A DNA stretch of 64,000 nt from Acidovorax_G lacteus (GTDB lineage: Bacteria > Pseudomonadota > Gammaproteobacteria > Burkholderiales > Burkholderiaceae_C): positions 1-64,000 of the forward strand of contig NZ_BAABEX010000002.1 in the NCBI RefSeq assembly GCF_039540375.1, read 5' to 3'. Shown here in pieces: positions 60,643 through 64,000 of the stretch; position 1 is the stretch's first letter; each line of letters opens with the position of its first letter. A program made the position numbers and the translations under genes. The notes under the pieces are model-generated. The model did no database searches. It saw only the letters and a program-made list of their open reading frames with translations, and was not told the origin of the DNA.

Positions 60643-62130
60643 TTACTGCTGCCCTGCGCTGAACCAATGTTCACGCGCCTTCAGAATCAGGGCTTTCGCT
60701 TCTTCCTCGGACTGGCCGGTCAGGTCGGTCAGTTCGTCGATGGCCAAATCGGCCAGTTCGTCACGCGTATGCACACCACCCTGGGCCAGCTTGGCGATCA
60801 GCTCGGGCGTCAGGCCTTCCAGATCGCGCAGATCCTGGGAGACCTCTTCGACGCTTTCTTCGCGCGCAATCTCGATGGTCAACAGAGCATCCTTGGCTCG
60901 CGCCCGGAGTTCGTTCACCGTTTCCTCGTCGAAGCTCTCGATTTCCAGCATTTCGGCCAGCGGCACATAGGCCACTTCCTCAAGGCTGGTAAAGCCCTCG
61001 GCGATCAGGATGTCCGCAATCTCTTCATCCACGTCGAGCTTTTCCATGAAGAGCGCCCGAACGGCGGTGGTTTCTTCCGCCTGCTTCTGAGCCGACTCGT
61101 TCGCGTCCATGATGTTGATCTTCCAACCCGTGAGGTCAGAAGCCAGGCGCACATTCTGGCCGCCACGTCCGATTGCGATGGCGAGGTTCTCTTCGTCCAC
61201 CACAACGTCCATGGCGTGCTTTTCCTCATCCACCACGATGGACTGGACGTTGGCGGGAGCCAGCGCGCCGATCACGAACTGGGCTGGGTCTTCGGACCAG
61301 AGCACAATATCGACCCGCTCGCCGGCCAGCTCGTTGGTCACGGCATTCACTCGGGTACCGCGCACCCCCACGCAGGTGCCGATGGGATCCACCCGCTTGT
61401 CATGGCTCAGCACGGCAATCTTGGCTCGCGAGCCAGGGTCCCTGGCGCAGCTCTTGATCTCCAGCAGACCTTGCTCGATCTCGGGCACTTCCTGCCGGAA
61501 CAGTTCGATCATGAATTCCGGAGCCGACCGCGAAAGGATGATGGGCGCACCGCGCAGGGTGAGATCCACCTCCATGATCATGGCGCGCACGCGATCGCCC
61601 GTACGCAGGTTCTCCTTGGGGATCATCTCGCCCCGGCGCAGACGCCCCTCGACACGACCAGACTCAACAATGATGTCGCCCTTGTCCATGCGCTTGACCG
61701 TGCCGGTGAAAATCTTTTCTCCACGCGACATGAAGTCATTGAGCAGCATCTCGCGCTCTGCGTCGCGAATCTTTTGCAAGATCACCTGCTTGGCTGCCAT
61801 GGCGCCGATACGACCAATCGGCACTGACTCCACCGACTCCTCGATGTACTCGCCCACTTCGATGTCTGCAATCCGCTCCCGCGCATCCATCAGCAGCTCT
61901 TCCGCATCGGGATTCTGCAAGCCAGCGTCGTCTGGCACGACCAGCCAGCGGCGGAAGGTTTCGTAGTTGCCGCTGTCGCGATCAATCGACACGCGGATGT
62001 CCACTTCGCCGGGATACAGCTTCTTGGTGGCCTGAGCCAGTGCAGACTCCACTGCTCCAAGGACCACGTCCCGCTCGACGTTCTTCTCGCGCGAAATGGC
62101 TTCAACCAACATCAACAGTTCGCGGTTCAT
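60643..62130 (-). CDS. nusA: Transcription termination/antitermination factor NusA
   Basis: A 495-residue RNA polymerase-binding factor. It has an N-terminal domain (1-130), S1 domain (IFTGTVKRMDKGDIIVESG), two KH domains (GVRGTRVNAVTNELAGERVDIV; IGRGGQNVRLASDLTGW) and two C-terminal acidic repeats (VDEEIADILIAEGFTSLEEVAYV and the LTPELIAKLAQGGVHTRDELA block). 24 bp upstream of infB. Confidence 0.97.
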   Translation of the reverse strand: MNRELLMLVEAISREKNVERDVVLGAVESALAQATKKLYPGEVDIRVSIDRDSGNYETFRRWLVVPDDAGLQNPDAEELLMDARERIADIEVGEYIEESVESVPIGRIGAMAAKQVILQKIRDAEREMLLNDFMSRGEKIFTGTVKRMDKGDIIVESGRVEGRLRRGEMIPKENLRTGDRVRAMIMEVDLTLRGAPIILSRSAPEFMIELFRQEVPEIEQGLLEIKSCARDPGSRAKIAVLSHDKRVDPIGTCVGVRGTRVNAVTNELAGERVDIVLWSEDPAQFVIGALAPANVQSIVVDEEKHAMDVVVDEENLAIAIGRGGQNVRLASDLTGWKINIMDANESAQKQAEETTAVRALFMEKLDVDEEIADILIAEGFTSLEEVAYVPLAEMLEIESFDEETVNELRARAKDALLTIEIAREESVEEVSQDLRDLEGLTPELIAKLAQGGVHTRDELADLAIDELTDLTGQSEEEAKALILKAREHWFSAGQQ

Positions 62131-62206
62131 GCGACAACTCTCCTATTTCTCAATCTGCGCTGGCATCCGGCAACACCGGCCGCCACTCCATGAATCACCT
62201 ACCGGC

Positions 62207-62782
62207 TCACGCCGAGGTGCCGCCACGTCCCTTGAAGTCCACGATCGGCGCCAGTCGTGCGTCACGAATCTCGTCCAGGCTGAATCCGAGAACATGCACC
62301 GGCGCGGGCGCCCTCTTCTTGCTGACTTTCTGACCAGGCTTGATCACCACCTCGTCACTCCACACAATCTGCCAGTCGCCGTTTTCAGCCCGCTCCAACG
62401 TGCCACGAAATTTCTTGCGATTGGCGCTGACTTGCCCGCCTGCCGCAGCCCCCATCGGCGCCTTCAAGGTGATGTCGATCACCGACCCCGTAAAACGCTC
62501 GAAGTCCTGGACGTGGCGCAAAGGGCGATCGATGCCCGGCGAGGAGACTTCGAGCCGACGGTACTCGACGCCATCCACCTCCAACGCAAACTGCAGCTGA
62601 CGCGTGACTTTCTCGCAATCTTCCACGGTAACGAACTGCTCATGCGCTGCCTCATCCGCTTGAGGCGGCGCCCAAGGCAGGTCAATCGTGACACGCAGCA
62701 GGCCGCCCGCAGAGCGCTCCACCTCCACGAGGTCATAGCCCAGGCCGATCACAGTTTGTTCAACGATTTGCTGCAGCGCCAC
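62207..62782 (-). CDS. rimP: Ribosome maturation factor RimP
   Basis: A 191-residue 30S assembly factor. GYDLVEVERSAGGLLRVTIDLP, EVSSPGIDRPLRHVQDFERF and the C-terminal SH3-like strand ending in RLAPIVDFKGR fit the family. The start is taken as GTG at 62782 (ALQQIVEQTV N-terminus); a TTG at 62845 is less likely. It opens the rimP-nusA-infB-rbfA-truB-typA operon. Confidence 0.93.
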   Translation of the reverse strand: MALQQIVEQTVIGLGYDLVEVERSAGGLLRVTIDLPWAPPQADEAAHEQFVTVEDCEKVTRQLQFALEVDGVEYRRLEVSSPGIDRPLRHVQDFERFTGSVIDITLKAPMGAAAGGQVSANRKKFRGTLERAENGDWQIVWSDEVVIKPGQKVSKKRAPAPVHVLGFSLDEIRDARLAPIVDFKGRGGTSA

Positions 62783-62855
62783 GTGTTTCAGTTCAATCCC
62801 GGAAAAACGAAAAACCCGACAACCCCCAGAGGCTTCGAGCTCCAAAAGTGAGCGA

Positions 62856-62889
62856 CCAAAAAAAACGGGCGGTTGGTACCCGCCCGTTT
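62856..62889 (-). terminator. Rho-independent terminator of ntrC
   Basis: AAACGGGCGG (62863-62872; the first two bases are the A-tract) pairs with CCGCCCGTTT (62880-62889) around a 7-nt loop. Read on the minus strand the stem runs into a tract of eight T. It separates ntrC from rimP, whose promoter must lie in 62783-62855. Confidence 0.85.
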
Positions 62890-62972
62890 GGTCGTGAAGC
62901 CGTGATTGTACCGGGTAAATGCCGCAGATGCCAAGGGAATACGGGGAACCGCCGCCGCGGCAAAGCCCGCAA

Positions 62973-64000
62973 TCAGGATTCGTCGGCGCTATCGAGTCCG
63001 AGCTCCTGAATCTTTCGGGTGATGGTGTTGCGCCCGATACCGAGACGTTGTGCCGCCTCCATACGCCGTCCGTGCGTCGCGTGCAAGGCCGTGCGGATCA
63101 GCCTGGATTCAAAGCGTCGTGTCAGAATGTCCCACACTTCGGCATGTCCTCCGGCAAGAAGCTTTTGGGCCTCGGTCTCCAGTCCTGACTCCCAGGTCGC
63201 TCCCTCGGCAACGCTGGAGCTGCCAGTCACGACGCTCGCGGCGGCCAGCGGCAACGCGGAGGGGGACTCCGCCCCCACCACCGCCACGGGTGTAGCCGCC
63301 GGCGCGGGCTCTGACGACGACTGAGCTGCCGCCTGCGAGACGTGCCCCCCCGCGCCACCAACAGACCCCGCCAGAGGCGCATCCAACACCTCGGGCGGCA
63401 AGTCCTGCAAAGAGATCACCTGAGCGGGGGCCATCACCGTCAGCCAATGGCAAATGTTCTCCAGCTGGCGCACATTACCGGGAAACCCGAACTGCTCCAG
63501 GCGCGCCAATGCAGCATCGGAGATCCGCTTGGGTTCGACCCCCAACTGACGTGCACTTTGCTGCAAAAAGTGCCGTGTGAGCATCGGCACATCCTCCGGC
63601 CGCTCGCGCAAGGGCGGCAAGCGCAGTCGGATCACATTCAGCCGGTGGAAAAGATCCTCACGGAAGCCCCCCTCTTTGACCCGCCGCTCAAGGTCTTGGT
63701 GCGTTGCAGCGATCACGCGCACATGGGCCTTGACCGGAGCGTGGCCTCCCACGCGGTAAAACTGCCCGTCCGAAAGAACGCGAAGCAAGCGGGTCTGAAG
63801 ATCAAAGGGCATATCCCCAATCTCGTCCAGAAAAAGGGTCCCCCCCTCGGCCTGCTCAAAACGCCCACGCCTCTGGGTTTGCGCCCCCGTGAATGCCCCC
63901 CGCTCATGCCCGAACAACTCGGATTCCAACAAGTCTTTCGGAATCGCGGCTGTGTTGATCGCCACAAACGGGCCGTCTGCGCAGGGTGAGTGCTTGTGCA
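62973..64000 (-). CDS. ntrC: Nitrogen regulation response regulator NtrC (5' part outside window)
   Basis: At least 342 residues, C-terminal part only; the receiver domain and the Walker A region lie beyond 64000. The sigma-54 AAA+ domain is visible from HSPCADGPFVAINTAAIPKD: ESELFGHERGAFTGAQ (GAFTGA loop contacting sigma-54), GGTLFLDEIGDMP (Walker B) and FRED-type sensor FREDLFHRLNVIRLRLPPLRER. An Ala/Ser/Val-rich linker leads to the Fis-type helix-turn-helix (MEAAQRLGIGRNTITRKIQELGLD) typical of NtrC. The terminator at 62856-62889 follows. Confidence 0.9.
   Translation of the reverse strand, partial: HKHSPCADGPFVAINTAAIPKDLLESELFGHERGAFTGAQTQRRGRFEQAEGGTLFLDEIGDMPFDLQTRLLRVLSDGQFYRVGGHAPVKAHVRVIAATHQDLERRVKEGGFREDLFHRLNVIRLRLPPLRERPEDVPMLTRHFLQQSARQLGVEPKRISDAALARLEQFGFPGNVRQLENICHWLTVMAPAQVISLQDLPPEVLDAPLAGSVGGAGGHVSQAAAQSSSEPAPAATPVAVVGAESPSALPLAAASVVTGSSSVAEGATWESGLETEAQKLLAGGHAEVWDILTRRFESRLIRTALHATHGRRMEAAQRLGIGRNTITRKIQELGLDSADES

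Overview
The window is a chromosomal segment of a GC-rich betaproteobacterium, most likely Comamonadaceae (Acidovorax/Diaphorobacter-like). I infer this from the protein sequences (infA, guaBA, rimP-nusA-infB, RatA-RnfH, DUF1631, RhlE, EttA), the strong G/C third-position bias and the gene order; no database search was possible.

Layout. (1) 1-700: tRNA-Pro(TGG) and infA on the minus strand. (2) 699-8653: a metal-response region. A CadR-type MerR regulator is divergent from a short CDF cation transporter and a DUF3703 protein, with a clear MerR-type operator/promoter. A YitT-family membrane protein follows, then a copper cassette: CopL-like Cys/His protein, His-rich secreted protein, TolC-like lipoprotein, a 37-codon bridging ORF, Tat-exported multicopper oxidase, cupredoxin, DUF411 protein and CusF-like protein. 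No CusA/CusB pump subunits are present. (3) 8730-20367: P1-family peptidase, two tandem DUF1631 paralogues, EttA, RhlE and an M14-like lipoprotein whose zinc ligands all look substituted. (4) About 20662-44962: a roughly 24-kb integrated element downstream of tRNA-Arg(TCT), bounded by a 72-bp direct repeat with one mismatch and carrying a P4-type tyrosine integrase next to the tRNA. (5) 45169-52401: guaA and guaB, a DUF4124 protein, rnfH-ratA, smpB, a small lipoprotein and an ECF sigma/anti-sigma pair. (6) 52460-64000, minus strand: the rimP-nusA-infB-rbfA-truB-typA operon continuing into an EamA transporter and a 3-hydroxyisobutyryl-CoA hydrolase-like enzyme, with a 5'-truncated ntrC at the window edge.

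The element is the accessory centre of the window. Its left half is a defence locus in which a type I restriction-modification system (hsdM, hsdS, hsdR) is split by an uncharacterised ORF and an mcrB-mcrC pair. Four of its five gene junctions are stop/start overlaps; only mcrB is preceded by a gap. The McrB is a large fusion: about 520 N-terminal residues with a possible B3-like fold, then a McrB AAA+ domain with an apparent EVE/PUA-like insertion. A small PD-(D/E)XK-like gene converges on hsdR. The right half carries replication and regulation genes (AlpA, Toprim-DUF3987 primase/helicase-like protein, small conserved ORFs), a DNA-damage module (SRAP protein and umuDC, with a perfect LexA box lying over the umuD start codon), an LPD3/ADP-ribosyltransferase-like polyvalent toxin fragment, and the integrase. 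No capsid, relaxase or conjugation genes are seen, so it resembles a P4-like satellite or integrative island.

All reading-frame calls come from inspection; functions are assigned from remembered family motifs and carry matching confidence values.
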